From NCBI RefSeq assembly GCF_004348895.1, contig NZ_RRZK01000002.1:1-64000 (forward strand): a stretch of 64,000 nucleotides of DNA, read 5' to 3'. The stretch is from Pseudomonas vancouverensis (GTDB taxonomy: Bacteria; Pseudomonadota; Gammaproteobacteria; Pseudomonadales; Pseudomonadaceae). This document shows, one piece after another, positions 46,101-55,681 of this stretch. The first letter of the stretch is position 1, and every line of letters starts with the position of its first letter. A program made the translations under genes and the position numbers. Below the pieces are notes generated by a model, which saw only the letters and a list, made by a program, of their open reading frames with translations, was not told the DNA's origin and made no database searches.

Positions 46101-47055
46101 TGCGCAACATGTCGGCAGCGTCGCGAATCTCGCGCTCACCAGGCAGGAACACCAGCACGTCACCGGGGCTGCGGCGCTCACTGCGTTCATAGGCGGCGAT
46201 TTCATCGAGGGTGGCGAGGATCGCCTGATCCACGGTCAGGTCGTCCTCGACGCGGTTGCCCTCCTCGTCCTGCTCAAGCGTCAGCGGGCGATACCAGGTC
46301 TCCACCGGGAAGGTGCGACCCGACACTTCGACAATCGGTGCATCGTCGAAGTGCTTGGAGAAACGCTCCAGATCAATCGTCGCCGAGGTGATGATGACCT
46401 TCAGGTCCGGGCGACGCGGCAGCAGGGTCTTCAGGTAACCGAGCAGGAAGTCGATGTTGAGACTGCGTTCGTGGGCCTCGTCGACGATGATCGTGTCGTA
46501 GCGCTCCAGATACCGGTCGTTCTGGGTTTCCGCCAGCAGGATGCCGTCGGTCATCAGCTTGATCAGGGTGTTCGAATCACTTTGGTCTTCAAAGCGCACC
46601 TGATAGCCGACCAATGCCCCCAGCGGAGTGCCCAACTCCTCGGCGACGCGACTGGCCACGCTGCGCGCAGCAATTCGCCGTGGTTGGGTATGGCCGATCA
46701 GACCGTGCTGGCCGCGACCGATTTCCAGGCAGATTTTCGGCAACTGGGTGGTTTTACCGGAACCGGTTTCGCCGGCGATGATCAGCACCTGATGCTTTTC
46801 CAGGGCCTTCTTGATTTCATCGCGCTTGGCGGCGATCGGCAGGCTGTCGTCGTAACGAATCACCGGCAGGCTGGCCTTGCGCGCCAGCACCTGGTCACAG
46901 GACGCCTGCATGCGCGCCACCCACTGGGCCAGCTTGGCCTCGTCGGGTTTCTTGCGCAGCTCCAGCAACTGCCGCCGCAAGCGGTGGCGGTCGGCAAGCA
47001 TGGCCTGGTCGAGGTTTTTCAACAGTTTGTCGATGGAGGGCGATTCGTCGGTCAT
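43144..47055 (-). CDS. hrpA: ATP-dependent RNA helicase HrpA
   Basis: A 1303-residue DEAH-box helicase. The ATG at 47055 (MTDESPSIDKLLKNLDQAM) matches family N-termini; a 68-codon longer frame crosses the REP doublet and is rejected. Motif I GETGSGKT (95-102), DEAH (192-195), SAT (III), VVLATNVAETSLTVPGI (V) and QRKGRCGR (VI), then the HA2 and OB-fold regions and the long HrpA-specific C-terminus. In E. coli HrpA rescues collided ribosomes by acting on mRNA. Single gene. Confidence 0.94.
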   Translation of the reverse strand: MTDESPSIDKLLKNLDQAMLADRHRLRRQLLELRKKPDEAKLAQWVARMQASCDQVLARKASLPVIRYDDSLPIAAKRDEIKKALEKHQVLIIAGETGSGKTTQLPKICLEIGRGQHGLIGHTQPRRIAARSVASRVAEELGTPLGALVGYQVRFEDQSDSNTLIKLMTDGILLAETQNDRYLERYDTIIVDEAHERSLNIDFLLGYLKTLLPRRPDLKVIITSATIDLERFSKHFDDAPIVEVSGRTFPVETWYRPLTLEQDEEGNRVEDDLTVDQAILATLDEIAAYERSERRSPGDVLVFLPGEREIRDAADMLRKAQLKHTEILPLYARLSPAEQQRIFQSHPGRRVVLATNVAETSLTVPGIRYVIDSGTARISRYSYRAKVQRLPIEAISQASANQRKGRCGRVEPGICVRLYSEEDFLGRPEFTDPEILRTNLAAVILQMLHLRLGEVTAFPFIEPPDGKAISDGYNLLQELSAVDRNSQLTPLGRQLARLPVDPRMGRMLLEAAKLGSLQEVLIVASAMSIQDPRERPPERQQAADQAHAQWKDADSDFAGLVNLWRGFEEQRQALTANPLRNWCRKNFLNYLRLREWRDSHRQLSLICRDMQLSLNKEPADYPKLHKAVLVGLLSQIGQKTEDGDYLGARQRRFWIHPSSGIGKKRPQWLMTAELVETTKLYARMVAKIDADWIEPLAGHLIKKNHFEPHWEKKRGQVVAFEQITLFGLIVVGRRPVHYGPVDPVVSRELFIREGLVRGEIQSKAKCLTANKQLLEQLDELEAKARRRDILADEETLYAFYDARLPAEIHQTATFDSWYRINSQKNPQLLIMREEDVLAREASEVTAQQYPDTLHIGDLELALSYHFEPNHPRDGVTLRVPAPLLPMLPPERLEWLVPGVIEAKCIALVRNLPKALRKNFVPVPDFVKAALQRMTFAEGSLPQVLGRELLRMTGARVSDEAWAEAAQQVESHLRMNLEIVDAQGKFLGEGRDLAELTARFAEASQAALAVPQTAKSQQPVEPKVFAAVAEKTQQKIAGLSMTVYPALVEEAGTVKEGRFSTPAEAEFQHRRALQRLLLQQLAEPAKFLRGKLPGLTELGLLYRDMGRVDALVEDILLASLDSCILEGEDPLPRDGAGLASLAERKRGAWTEHAERVAKLTLDILKLWHGLQKRFKGKIDLAQAVALNDIKQQLSHLVYPGFVRETPMQWLKELPRYLKAIEQRFEKIGAQVQRDRVWSGELSGLWTQYQTRASKHAQEGKRDPQLELYRWWLEEYRVSLFAQQLGTKVPISDKRLSKQWSQVEP

Positions 47056-47138
47056 CGGGTACGCAATTCGGTCGTCTAGTGGCGCAGGGTGGCGATTGTC
47101 GCAGATTTGACTCCCCCACGACGAATGCAACCTGCTTT

Positions 47139-47261
47139 TGTGGCGAGGGAGCTTGCTCCCGCTCGGCTGCGCAGCAGTCGTAATCCAGCCACCGTCATGT
47201 GCTTTTGAATTACTTTGGGGGCCGCTTCGCGACCCAGCGGGAGCAAGCTCCCTCGCCACAA
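47139..47261. repeat. REP doublet (REPIN)
   Basis: TGTGGCGAGGGAGCTTGCTC and its inverse flank about 80 bp. Same subfamily as the doublets at 10730 and 14030, and close to the REP pairs of the array at 40575. Confidence 0.82.
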
Positions 47262-47279
47262 ATTCTTTATCAGGCAGCG

Positions 47280-48998
47280 CTATTCGTTATCCAGGCCCTT
47301 GCGCCGATACGGGAACACATCGATCACCTTCCCTGCGCGAATCGCCTCCTGCAGCCCTTTCCAGTAATCGGCGTTATACAACTCGCCATGCAACTGGTCG
47401 AACAAGCGGCGCTGGGCCGAATCAGCAAACAGGAAAGGCGGAAACTCCTCGGGGAACACGTCCAGCGGCCCGATCGAATACCACGGCTCCGAGGCCATTT
47501 CGTCCTCGGGTGTACGCGGCGCGGGGATGTGGCGGAAGTTGGCCTCGGTCAGAAAACAGATCTCGTCGTAGTCGTAGAACACCACCCGACCGTGACGGGT
47601 CACGCCGAAGTTCTTCAGCAGCATGTCGCCGGGAAAGATGTTGGCCGCCGCCAGTTGCTTGATCGCCAGGCCGTAATCTTCCAGGGCATCGCGTACCTGG
47701 GCTTCGTTGGCGTTCTCCAGGTAGAGGTTCAGTGGGGTCATCCGCCGTTCGGTCCAGCAGTGGCGGATCAGTACCGTGTCGCCTTCGACCGAGACAGTGG
47801 ACGGTGCGACCTCCAGCAGTTCTTCGAGGCACGCCGGATCGAACTTGCCCAGCGGAAAACGAAAGTCGGCGAACTCCTGGGTATCGGCCATGCGTCCGAC
47901 GCGGTCAACACTCTTCACCAGGCGGTACTTTTCGATCACCGTCGCCCGGTCGACGTTTTTCGACGGTGAAAAACGGTCCTTGATGATCTTGAACACCGTG
48001 TTGAATCCCGGCAGCGTGAAAACGCTCATGACCATGCCGCGCACACCCGGGGCCATGATGAATTGGTCGTCGGTGCTGGCCAGGTGATTGATCAGGGCCC
48101 GGTAGAACTCCGACTTGCCGTGTTTGTAGAAGCCGATCGAGGTGTACAACTCGGCGATGTGTTTGCCCGGCAGGATACGCCGCAGAAAGCCGATGAATTC
48201 CGCCGGCACCGGCACATCAACCATGAAATACGAACGGGTGAAGGAGAAGATGATCGACACGTCCGCTTCGTCGGTGATCAGCGCATCGATCTGGATGCCG
48301 CGTCCTTCGAGGTGCAACAGCGGAATCGCCAGCGGCCATTGCTCGTCGGCAGTGTAGATGCGCCCCACCAGGTACGCACCCTTGTTGCGGTAGAGCACCG
48401 AGGAAAACAGCTCGACACTGAGCTCAGGGTCCTTGCACACCCAATCCGGCAGGTTCTCGCGCAATTGCGCTTCGAGACGGCGCAGGTCGCCCGGCAGGTC
48501 GGCGTAGTCCTCGCTGAAGCGGTAGTCGGCGAAGATGCTCGCAAGCATCGCCGACAACTGGCCCTGGGGCTTGTAGGTGCGGGTTTGCGCGGCGCGGGCC
48601 CGGCGCAGGCTCGGCCGGGTGGTGTGGATGAACATGCAGCCGTCGCTGATCAGGTCATGGCTGAACAGCCCGCAGAAGATCGAGTTGTACCAGGTCTCGG
48701 ACAGTTCATCGTCGAAGCGCAGGTCGATCAGGCTGATGTAGGCGCTTTTCACCAGCGGCCAGCAACTGACGTCGAGGGTGCCCGGGTCAAACGCAGTGCG
48801 CAGGCGCTCTACCGTTTCAGTGACTTTCTCTTCATACAGATTGATCCTCGCCGCCGAGGCCGATTGCGTCTCCTGCCACAGGGCCTGCTCGAAGCGGGCC
48901 CGGGCGCCGTCGGTGATCTGCCGGAAATGCTCGCGGTAATCGTCAAAGCCATCGAGGATCAGGCGGGCGATGTCGGCGGCTGGCCATTGCTGCGGCAT
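47280..48998 (-). CDS. aceK: Isocitrate dehydrogenase kinase/phosphatase
   Basis: A 572-residue AceK protein. It shows the regulatory N-terminal half and the kinase/phosphatase half with [56 protein letters not shown] (catalytic loop and metal Asp) and [11 protein letters not shown]. It switches isocitrate dehydrogenase off during growth on acetate or fatty acids, sending isocitrate into the glyoxylate shunt. No aceA, aceB or icd nearby, so it is a lone gene as in many pseudomonads. Divergent from the DMT gene. Confidence 0.95.
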   Translation of the reverse strand: MPQQWPAADIARLILDGFDDYREHFRQITDGARARFEQALWQETQSASAARINLYEEKVTETVERLRTAFDPGTLDVSCWPLVKSAYISLIDLRFDDELSETWYNSIFCGLFSHDLISDGCMFIHTTRPSLRRARAAQTRTYKPQGQLSAMLASIFADYRFSEDYADLPGDLRRLEAQLRENLPDWVCKDPELSVELFSSVLYRNKGAYLVGRIYTADEQWPLAIPLLHLEGRGIQIDALITDEADVSIIFSFTRSYFMVDVPVPAEFIGFLRRILPGKHIAELYTSIGFYKHGKSEFYRALINHLASTDDQFIMAPGVRGMVMSVFTLPGFNTVFKIIKDRFSPSKNVDRATVIEKYRLVKSVDRVGRMADTQEFADFRFPLGKFDPACLEELLEVAPSTVSVEGDTVLIRHCWTERRMTPLNLYLENANEAQVRDALEDYGLAIKQLAAANIFPGDMLLKNFGVTRHGRVVFYDYDEICFLTEANFRHIPAPRTPEDEMASEPWYSIGPLDVFPEEFPPFLFADSAQRRLFDQLHGELYNADYWKGLQEAIRAGKVIDVFPYRRKGLDNE

Positions 48999-49157
48999 GG
49001 TGAGACCTCTGCGGGAATTCGGGAGGCTTGAGCTTAGCCAGTGAAGCGGGTGCAGGAGAAGTGTAATTTTCAGGCCGAATTAAACGCCCGCTTTTCGGTT
49101 GCCATCGATCACACACTCAGCAACACTTTCGCCCCGCCCACAAGGAAGGAACGCACT

Positions 49158-50066
49158 GTGAACCTCGTCGATACATTCCGTTTACTGTCACTGGCGGCCA
49201 TCTGGGGTGCAAGTTTTCTGTTCATGCGCATCATCGCTCCGGTGATCGGCTCAATCCCCACGGCGTTTTTTCGCGTATCGATTGCCGCAGCCGGGCTGCT
49301 GGTGATTCTCGGGCTGATGCGCATCAGCTGGGATTTCAAAGGCAAGCTGAAAACCGTCATGCTGCTGGGGGTGATCAACTCCGGGGCGCCGGCGACCCTT
49401 TATTCGGTGGCGGCACTGGTGCTTCCGGCCGGCTACTCGTCGATCTTCAATGCCACCACGCCACTGATGGGCGTGTTGATCGGCGGTCTGTTTTTCCATG
49501 AACGGCTCACACCCGCCAAGGTCGGCGGCGTGTTCCTCGGCCTTTTCGGCGTGGGCGTGCTGACCCGCGCAGGCCCGGTGGCGTTCGATATCGAGTTGTT
49601 GCTGGGCGCCCTCGCCTGCCTGCTGGCGACCACCTGCTACGGTTTTGCCGGCTTCCTGGCGCGGCGCTGGCTGGATCAGGCCGGCGGCCTCGACAGCCGT
49701 CTGTCGGCGCTGGGCAGCATGCTCGGCGCCACTTTGTTCCTGCTGCCGCTGTTCGGCTACAGCGTGATCAGCCAGCCACCGGCGAGCTGGGGCGGCTGGA
49801 ACGTATGGCTGTCGTTGCTGGGCCTGGGACTGGGCTGCACGGCGTTTGCCTACATCATCTACTTCCGCCTGCTGAGCTCGATCGGCCCGGTGAAGTCGAT
49901 GACCACGACCTTCCTGATTCCGCTGTTCGGCGTGTTGTGGGGCGGCTTGTTTCTCGATGAGCCGTTGTCGATGGCGCATGTGTATGGCGGGGTGCTGATT
50001 GCGCTGGCGTTGTGGCTGGTGTTGAAGCCGACGGTGGTGAAGGTGGCTGAGGTGACAGCCAAGTAG
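49158..50066 (+). CDS. DMT-superfamily transporter (EamA family)
   Basis: A 302-residue protein with ten transmembrane helices. GTG 49158 (VNLVDTFRLLSLAAIWGASFLFMR) follows AAGGAAGGA; the longer frame from 49041 is not supported. Two EamA repeats, with AIWGASFLFMRI in the first and TTFLIPLFGVLWGGLFLDEPLS in the second, the most typical family signature. Probable exporter. Divergent from aceK. Confidence 0.88.
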   Translation: MNLVDTFRLLSLAAIWGASFLFMRIIAPVIGSIPTAFFRVSIAAAGLLVILGLMRISWDFKGKLKTVMLLGVINSGAPATLYSVAALVLPAGYSSIFNATTPLMGVLIGGLFFHERLTPAKVGGVFLGLFGVGVLTRAGPVAFDIELLLGALACLLATTCYGFAGFLARRWLDQAGGLDSRLSALGSMLGATLFLLPLFGYSVISQPPASWGGWNVWLSLLGLGLGCTAFAYIIYFRLLSSIGPVKSMTTTFLIPLFGVLWGGLFLDEPLSMAHVYGGVLIALALWLVLKPTVVKVAEVTAK

Positions 50067-50087
50067 ATTTCTGCTGACTTTGATGAC

Positions 50088-50113
50088 GCCATCGCGAGCA
50101 AGCTCGCGATGGC
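50088..50113. terminator. REP palindrome between convergent genes
   Basis: Perfect 12-bp inverted repeat GCCATCGCGAGC around AA, between the DMT gene and the KGSA dehydrogenase gene. No T run on either side; a single REP that may act as a two-way end. Confidence 0.55.
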
Positions 50114-50126
50114 ATCAGCCCAAACA

Positions 50127-51707
50127 CTACAAGGCCGACAGACTGACCTCCCCATCCACCAACCGCCGAATCCCCAGGGGATTGGCGTTCTGCAACGCCT
50201 CTGGCAACAAGGCATCCGGATAATTCTGGAAGCACACCGGCCGCAGGAAGCGATCAATCGCCAGGCTGCCCACCGAGGTCCCCCGCGAATCCGACGTCGC
50301 CGGATACGGCCCGCCATGCACCATCGCCTCACAGACCTCTACGCCAGTCGGGTAACCGTTAAACAAAATCCGCCCAACCTTCTCCTGCAACAGCTCCGCC
50401 AGCCAGCGATACTCCAGCAACTCATCCGCCTCGCCAATCAACGTTGCCGTCAATTGCCCGCGCAAGCCATGCAGCGCTGCCGCCAACTGCGTGCGGTCCT
50501 CGACTTCGATGACGATGGTGGTCGGTCCGAACACTTCTTCCTGCAGCAAGGCATCGCCCTTGAGCAACAGACTGACATCGGCCTTGAATACCTGCGGCTG
50601 TGCCTGATTGTCCTGTTGCGGTTGACCGGCCAGATGGGTCAGTCCCGGATGTTCATGCAACTCGGCCAGGCCTCGGCTGTAGCTGACCAGAGCGCCGGCA
50701 TTGAGCATGGTCTGCGCCGGTTGCTGGTTCATGTTCGCGCAGAAGGTGTCGAGGAACTGACTGAACTGCGGCGAACGCAAACCGATGACCAACCCCGGGT
50801 TGGTGCAGAACTGACCGCAGCCCAAGGTCACCGAACCGGCCAATTGCGCAGCGATCTGCTCACCACGCACCTTGAGCGCCTCGGGCAACAGGAACACCGG
50901 GTTGATGCTCGACATTTCGGCAAACACCGGGATCGGTTGCGGGCGAGTCGCGGCCATGTGACTCAGGGCATTGCCGCCCTTGAGCGAACCGGTGAAGCCG
51001 ACCGCTTGTATCGCCGGGTGCTTGACCAACCATTCGCCAACGCCAGCGCCGTAGATCATGTTGAACACACCGGCGGGCATTTCCGTGCGCTCGGCAGCAC
51101 GGACGATCGCATCGGCGACCCATTCGGCCGTTGCCATGTGCCCGCTGTGGGCCTTGAACACCACCGGGCAACCGGCGGCCAGGGCCGAGGCGGTGTCACC
51201 GCCGGCCGTAGAAAATGCCAGGGGGAAGTTGCTGGCGCCGAACACCGCCACCGGCCCCAGGGCGATGCGGTACTGGCGCAAATCCGGACGCGGCAAGGGC
51301 TGTCGCTCAGGCAAGGCGCGGTCGATGCGTGCGCCGTAGAAATCACCGCGACGCAAGACCTTGGCGAACAGGCGCATCTGCCCGCTGGTACGTCCGCGCT
51401 CACCCTGAATGCGCCCGGCCGGCAATGCGGTTTCACGGCACACGGTGGCGACAAACTCGTCGCCCAGCGCATCGATTTCATCGGCAATGGCATCGAGGAA
51501 CAGCGCACGTTTTTCCGCGCTCAGGTTGCGATAGATCGGGTAGGCCGCAGCCGCCGCTTTTGCCGCCGCATCCACCTCGGCTTCGCTGGCCTGGAAAAAG
51601 CTGCCAGGTAATGGCTCGCCCGTGGTTGCATCGAGGCTTTGCAATTGCACGGTGCCGTTGGCACTGCGACGGCCGCCGATGTAGTTGTGTCCAAGTAACT
51701 GGGTCAT
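50127..51707 (-). CDS. Alpha-ketoglutarate semialdehyde (2,5-dioxovalerate) dehydrogenase
   Basis: A 526-residue NADP-type aldehyde dehydrogenase of the KGSADH group: N160 in FGASNFPLAFS, E264 in PVFAEMSSINPVF and catalytic C301 in GCGQFCTNPG. The GQFCTNPG and SSINPVFLLP segments are those of the KGSADH class III/YcbD-type enzymes rather than betaine- or succinate-semialdehyde types. Oxidises 2,5-dioxopentanoate to 2-oxoglutarate, the last step of non-phosphorylative sugar acid breakdown. It closes the operon with AraD1-like and dehydratase genes; 33-bp gap upstream. Confidence 0.9.
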   Translation of the reverse strand: MTQLLGHNYIGGRRSANGTVQLQSLDATTGEPLPGSFFQASEAEVDAAAKAAAAAYPIYRNLSAEKRALFLDAIADEIDALGDEFVATVCRETALPAGRIQGERGRTSGQMRLFAKVLRRGDFYGARIDRALPERQPLPRPDLRQYRIALGPVAVFGASNFPLAFSTAGGDTASALAAGCPVVFKAHSGHMATAEWVADAIVRAAERTEMPAGVFNMIYGAGVGEWLVKHPAIQAVGFTGSLKGGNALSHMAATRPQPIPVFAEMSSINPVFLLPEALKVRGEQIAAQLAGSVTLGCGQFCTNPGLVIGLRSPQFSQFLDTFCANMNQQPAQTMLNAGALVSYSRGLAELHEHPGLTHLAGQPQQDNQAQPQVFKADVSLLLKGDALLQEEVFGPTTIVIEVEDRTQLAAALHGLRGQLTATLIGEADELLEYRWLAELLQEKVGRILFNGYPTGVEVCEAMVHGGPYPATSDSRGTSVGSLAIDRFLRPVCFQNYPDALLPEALQNANPLGIRRLVDGEVSLSAL

Positions 51708-51740
51708 CTGGGATTCCTTGATCGATTGCAGGCCTGCAGG

Positions 51741-52736
51741 TCAGAGGGTACGCACCTGGCCAATCGCCAACGGCTGGGCGCTTTCGCCGATGCCGTTTTC
51801 CAGCGGAGCACCGAATGCGTCGAGGCTGATCTGGAAGCGATCCCCCGGCTGGGTTTTCACCCCGTCGGCAAACGACAGCGTGGCGGTGCCGAAGTAATGC
51901 ACGTGGACATCACCGGGACGCAGGAACTGTGCGTATTTGAAGTGATGAAATTCAAGGTTGGCGAGGCTGTGGCACATGTTGTCCTCGCCGCTGAGGAATT
52001 CCTTTTCCCAGATCGTTTCACCATTACGCTGGATGCGACTGGTGCCGGCCAGGTGTTTGGGCAACTCGCCCACGCGCAGTTCCGGGCCGAAGGAGCAGGC
52101 ACGCAGCTTCGAGTGGGCGAGGTACAGGTAGTTGCGCCGTTCCATCACGTGGTCGGAGAACTCGTTGCCCAGGGCAAAACCGATGCGGTACGGCTGACCG
52201 TCATCGCCTATCACATAGAGACCGGTCAGCTCCGGTTCTTCTCCGGCGTCTTCGGCAAACGGTGGCACCGGGAAGTCTGCGCCGGGGCGTACGACGATGC
52301 TGCCGTCGCCCTTGTAGAACCATTCCGGCTGCGCGCCGACCTGGCCTGCCGGTGGCTTGCCGCCCTGCAGGCCCCACTTGAACATGCGCATGGTGTCGGT
52401 GGTGCCGGCTTCGACCTCGCCGTCGTGCTGATGCATCTTGTCCCGGGTTGACGCGCTGCCCAGATGGGTCAGGCCGGTGCCACTGATCAGGCAGTGGGCC
52501 GGGTCTTCGTGGTCCAGTGGCGGCAGGACCTTGCCCTGCTGTAACAACTGCGCATAGTCCGGGCCCGGTTCGCTGCCGCGTTGAGCGATTTCGTCCTGCA
52601 GGCTGCGTTTCGCGCGAATGGCGGCGAGGGCCAGTTCGCGGGTGCTGCGGGTGCCCTTGAGCACCTGGACTTGTGGTCCTTCGATAAGACCGACCTGGCG
52701 TTCGCCGGCCGTGTTTTCAAATTGGATCAGGCGCAT
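51741..52736 (-). CDS. AraD1/GguC-like FAH-fold enzyme, probable 2-keto-3-deoxypentonate dehydratase
   Basis: A 331-residue protein of the fumarylacetoacetate hydrolase superfamily, AraD1/GguC subgroup. It shows the metal-site region AGTTDTMRMFKWGLQGGKPP, LIGDD-like YVIGDDGQPYRIGFALGNEFSDHVMERRNYLYLAHSKLR and GDVHVHYFGTATLS. FAH-fold enzymes convert 2-keto-3-deoxy-pentonates into alpha-ketoglutarate semialdehyde (for example archaeal KdaD), which fits the flanking dehydratase and KGSADH. GguC itself has no proven reaction in most species. Cytoplasmic. Confidence 0.82.
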   Translation of the reverse strand: MRLIQFENTAGERQVGLIEGPQVQVLKGTRSTRELALAAIRAKRSLQDEIAQRGSEPGPDYAQLLQQGKVLPPLDHEDPAHCLISGTGLTHLGSASTRDKMHQHDGEVEAGTTDTMRMFKWGLQGGKPPAGQVGAQPEWFYKGDGSIVVRPGADFPVPPFAEDAGEEPELTGLYVIGDDGQPYRIGFALGNEFSDHVMERRNYLYLAHSKLRACSFGPELRVGELPKHLAGTSRIQRNGETIWEKEFLSGEDNMCHSLANLEFHHFKYAQFLRPGDVHVHYFGTATLSFADGVKTQPGDRFQISLDAFGAPLENGIGESAQPLAIGQVRTL

Positions 52737-52789
52737 GACGGCCCTCCGCAATGTCAGGATGGGCGCCGCCCAAAGGCGGCGCTTGGCGA

Positions 52790-53965
52790 TCACTCGATGA
52801 TGTTGAAGTCGCTGAGGTATTCATCGGAGATTTCCAGGCCCAGGCCCGGCTTGTGGTCGTCGAGCTGGATGAAGCCGTTGACCGGTTGTGGCTCGCCCTT
52901 GAACACGTAGTAGAAGAGTTCGTTGCCGACTTCGACGTCGAACACCGGGAAGAACTCGGCCATCGGCGAGGCAGTGGTGGACATGGTCAGGTGGTAGTTG
53001 TGCATCTGCCCGGCATGGGGGATGACCGGTACCGACCAGGCTTCAGCCATGGCGTTGATCTTGCGCGCCGCGGTGATGCCGCCGACGCGGTTGGTGTCGT
53101 ACTGGATCACGTCGACGGCGCGGCGTTCGAGCAGGTCCTTGAAGCCGTAGGAGGTGAACTCGTGCTCGCCGCCGGAGATCGGCATGATCCCCATTTTCTT
53201 CAGCTCGATGTAGCCCTCGATATCGTCGGCGATCACCGGCTCTTCGAGCCAGCGTGGTTCGAATTCGGCCAGTTTCGGCAACATGCGCCGCGCATATTCG
53301 AGGGTCCAGCCCATGTAGCATTCGAGCATGATGTCGACGTCGGGACCGGCCAGTTCACGCAGGGCACGTACTTGTTCGATGTTGCGACGCATGCCCGCTG
53401 GGCCGTCTTTGGGGCCATAGCCGAAGCGCATCTTCAGCGCCGTGAAACCCTGGCTCAGGTAACCCTGGGCTTCTTCGAGGAACAGGTCGAGGTTGTCGTT
53501 GGCGTACAGCTTGGAGGCGTAGGTCCAGATCTTTTCCTTGGTCCGGCCACCCAGCAGTTTGAACACCGGCTTGTTCACAGCCTTGCCCATGATGTCCCAG
53601 ATCGCGATGTCGATCGCCGAGATCGCTGCCATGCCGATGCCCTTGCGGCCCCAGGCGTGGCTCTGGCGGTACATTTTCTGCCAGATGTATTCGTTGTCGA
53701 ACGGGTCTTCGCCGATGGCAATCGGTGCCAGGTAAGTGTCGATGATTTCCTTGGCCACACGGGGCGCCAGGGCGCAGTTGCCGATGCCGACGAGGCCGTT
53801 GTCGGTCTCGACTTCCACCACCAGCCAGCCGTGGAAACGGAACGAGCCCATGGCGTCGCCTCGTTCGAAGAGGATGTCGCTGGCGTTGGTGCAGAAGTGC
53901 GCCTGGGGTGGCACGACCTTGCCTTTCCACTCGAAAACACGGGTACGGATCGCTTTGATTTTCAT
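52790..53965 (-). CDS. Enolase-superfamily sugar acid dehydratase (mandelate racemase/rhamnonate dehydratase-like)
   Basis: A 391-residue enolase-superfamily enzyme. Candidate active-site residues: K178 in ALKMRFGYG, metal ligands E215 (MLECYMGW), E241 (WLEEP) and E267 (GGEHEF), then H317 in [11 protein letters not shown]. This pattern is closest to L-rhamnonate dehydratase-like members. The first ligand is Glu where the E. coli rhamnonate dehydratase has Asp (LDCW). The reaction should be dehydration of an aldonate to 2-keto-3-deoxyaldonate. Flanked by an MFS importer and by AraD1-like and KGSADH genes, which favours a five-carbon acid. Substrate unknown. Confidence 0.85.
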   Translation of the reverse strand: MKIKAIRTRVFEWKGKVVPPQAHFCTNASDILFERGDAMGSFRFHGWLVVEVETDNGLVGIGNCALAPRVAKEIIDTYLAPIAIGEDPFDNEYIWQKMYRQSHAWGRKGIGMAAISAIDIAIWDIMGKAVNKPVFKLLGGRTKEKIWTYASKLYANDNLDLFLEEAQGYLSQGFTALKMRFGYGPKDGPAGMRRNIEQVRALRELAGPDVDIMLECYMGWTLEYARRMLPKLAEFEPRWLEEPVIADDIEGYIELKKMGIMPISGGEHEFTSYGFKDLLERRAVDVIQYDTNRVGGITAARKINAMAEAWSVPVIPHAGQMHNYHLTMSTTASPMAEFFPVFDVEVGNELFYYVFKGEPQPVNGFIQLDDHKPGLGLEISDEYLSDFNIIE

Positions 53966-53998
53966 GAATACAGTTCCTTGCTAACGCTTGAGTAGGGA

Positions 53999-55324
53999 TC
54001 AGCCAACCTGAGCCGGTGTGAGCTGCGAGGGCGATTGAGGGGTGTGGGTGGTGCGAAGTCGGGACAGCAGGATGGCGCCAAGAATGCCGACACACGCCAG
54101 GGCAAACATGCCGGCACGGGGGTCGGCGAAACTGCTTTCCATCAGGGTTTTCAGGTTCGGTGCGACGAAGCCGCCGAGGTTGCCGATGGAGTTGATCAGG
54201 GCGATCCCGCCGGCCGCGGCAGCACCGCTGAGGTAGCTGGTGGGGATGGTCCAGAACAGTGGCTGCACCGAGACAAAGCCGGATGCGGCGAAGCAGAACG
54301 CGAGGACCACCGGCACCATGCTCGAACCCAGTGCCGAGGCGGCGATGCCGAGGGCGGCCATGGTCAGCATGCACACGGCGAGGCGACGGTGCTGGCCGGT
54401 GCGGTCGGCGTAGCGGGTAACGATGCGGGTCACGATCAGGGCGCAGACCCAGGGGATCGCAGTGATCAGGCCGACGCTCAAGCCGACATGGCCATCGAGC
54501 AGGCCGGCGATGCGCGTCGGCAGGTAGAACACCACACCGTAGACACTCATCTGCACAGTGAAATAGGCCAGGCAGAATTGCAGCACCCGCGGGTTGCGCA
54601 GGGCGCTGAGAAAGCCGTGAGGACTGCTGTGTTTTTTCTGTGCGTCCTCTTCGGCCAGGGCTGTTCCCAGCGCCAGCTTCTCTTCGGCACTCAACCAGGT
54701 GGCGTCGGCAGGACGATTGACCAGATAGAAGTACGCCGCAATGCCGACCACCGAAGCCATCAGGCCTTCGACGACAAACAGCCATTGCCAGTTGGTCAGG
54801 CCGAACACGCCATGGAAGTCCAGTAGCCAGCCGGACAACGGGCTGCCCAGCACCAGTGCCAGCGGCAAGCCGAAGTAGAACAGACCCAGTGCCTGGCCAC
54901 GGCTTTGCGCCGGGAACCAGTAGGTGAGATAGAGGATGATCCCCGGGAAGAACCCGGCCTCGGCCACGCCCAGCAGGAAGCGCAGCACGTAGAAGGTTTG
55001 CGCGTTGTGGGCAAACATCATCGCGGCCGACACCAGGCCCCAGGTGACCATGATCCGGCACAGCCAGACCTTGGCGCCGAGGCGGTGCAGCATGTAGTTG
55101 CTCGGCACTTCGAAGAACGCGTAACCGATGAAGAAGATGCTCGCGCCAAACGCAAACGCGGCATCGCCCAGGCCGGTATCGGCCTGCAACGCGGCTTTGG
55201 CGAAGCCGACGTTGGAGCGGTCGATGAAGGCCAGGATGTACATCAGGATCAGAAACGGCAGCAGGCGCAACCGGCTTTTGGAGATGGCGCTGGACAGCGC
55301 CAGGACGGATTCTGGACGGGTCAT
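53999..55324 (-). CDS. MFS transporter, anion:cation symporter family (sugar acid type)
   Basis: A 441-residue 12-helix MFS protein. ATG 55324 (MTRPESVLALSSAISKSRLR) matches the family start; a 15-codon longer frame is less likely. It has the ACS-family marks ILAFIDRSNVGFAKAALQADTGL in helix 1 and LGVAEAGFFPGIILYLTYWFPAQSRGQALGLF. Such carriers bring in hexuronates, tartrate, phthalate or sugar acids with H+. It is the first gene of the operon that also holds the dehydratase, AraD1-like and KGSADH genes. Confidence 0.9.
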   Translation of the reverse strand: MTRPESVLALSSAISKSRLRLLPFLILMYILAFIDRSNVGFAKAALQADTGLGDAAFAFGASIFFIGYAFFEVPSNYMLHRLGAKVWLCRIMVTWGLVSAAMMFAHNAQTFYVLRFLLGVAEAGFFPGIILYLTYWFPAQSRGQALGLFYFGLPLALVLGSPLSGWLLDFHGVFGLTNWQWLFVVEGLMASVVGIAAYFYLVNRPADATWLSAEEKLALGTALAEEDAQKKHSSPHGFLSALRNPRVLQFCLAYFTVQMSVYGVVFYLPTRIAGLLDGHVGLSVGLITAIPWVCALIVTRIVTRYADRTGQHRRLAVCMLTMAALGIAASALGSSMVPVVLAFCFAASGFVSVQPLFWTIPTSYLSGAAAAGGIALINSIGNLGGFVAPNLKTLMESSFADPRAGMFALACVGILGAILLSRLRTTHTPQSPSQLTPAQVG

Positions 55325-55681
55325 AGTGAGTGTTCCTTTGCTGCCGTAAGTGCCTTGCGGAAGTGACAAGGCGGGCTTTTTGTAGTTGTCATTCGCCTGA
55401 TCGCAGCGGCCGGAAGTGACCGCTTGCGTTCATTCGATGGAGCGACTTTAGCCAGCGCAAAGGGTCGCGGATAATCACTTATGGGTATCCGGCGATAACC
55501 TGGAGTGATCGCAAAAACCGTTTATTGGCCATGTCGGGTTATCAGCCATGGACAAAACAAAAGTGGGAGCGAGCTGACTCGCGATAGTGCCGTATCAGTC
55601 GACAGGGTTGTCGCATGACACGGCCTCATCGCGAGCAGGCTCGCTCCCACAGGGGATCTAAGTTGTTCTGAAAATCCGTGT
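55325..55681. promoter_or_regulatory. Control region of the sugar-acid operon with REP doublet
   Basis: 357 bp. An inverted pair ATCACT (55474-55479) / AGTGAT (55504-55509) surrounds the 9-mer GCGATAACC (55492-55500), which also occurs twice in the other control region of this cluster. A REP doublet follows at 55562-55655. Confidence 0.5.
55562..55655. repeat. REP doublet (REPIN)
   Basis: GTGGGAGCGAGCTGACTCGC and TCGCGAGCAGGCTCGCTCCC flank about 40 bp, just downstream of the PdxA-like gene. Confidence 0.78.

Noticed and set aside
43210..47079. 1289-codon plus-strand open frame antisense to hrpA
   Set aside because: The minus-strand frame has all DEAH helicase motifs. The plus frame is Gln/His/Val-rich low-complexity sequence typical of GC-rich antisense shadows.
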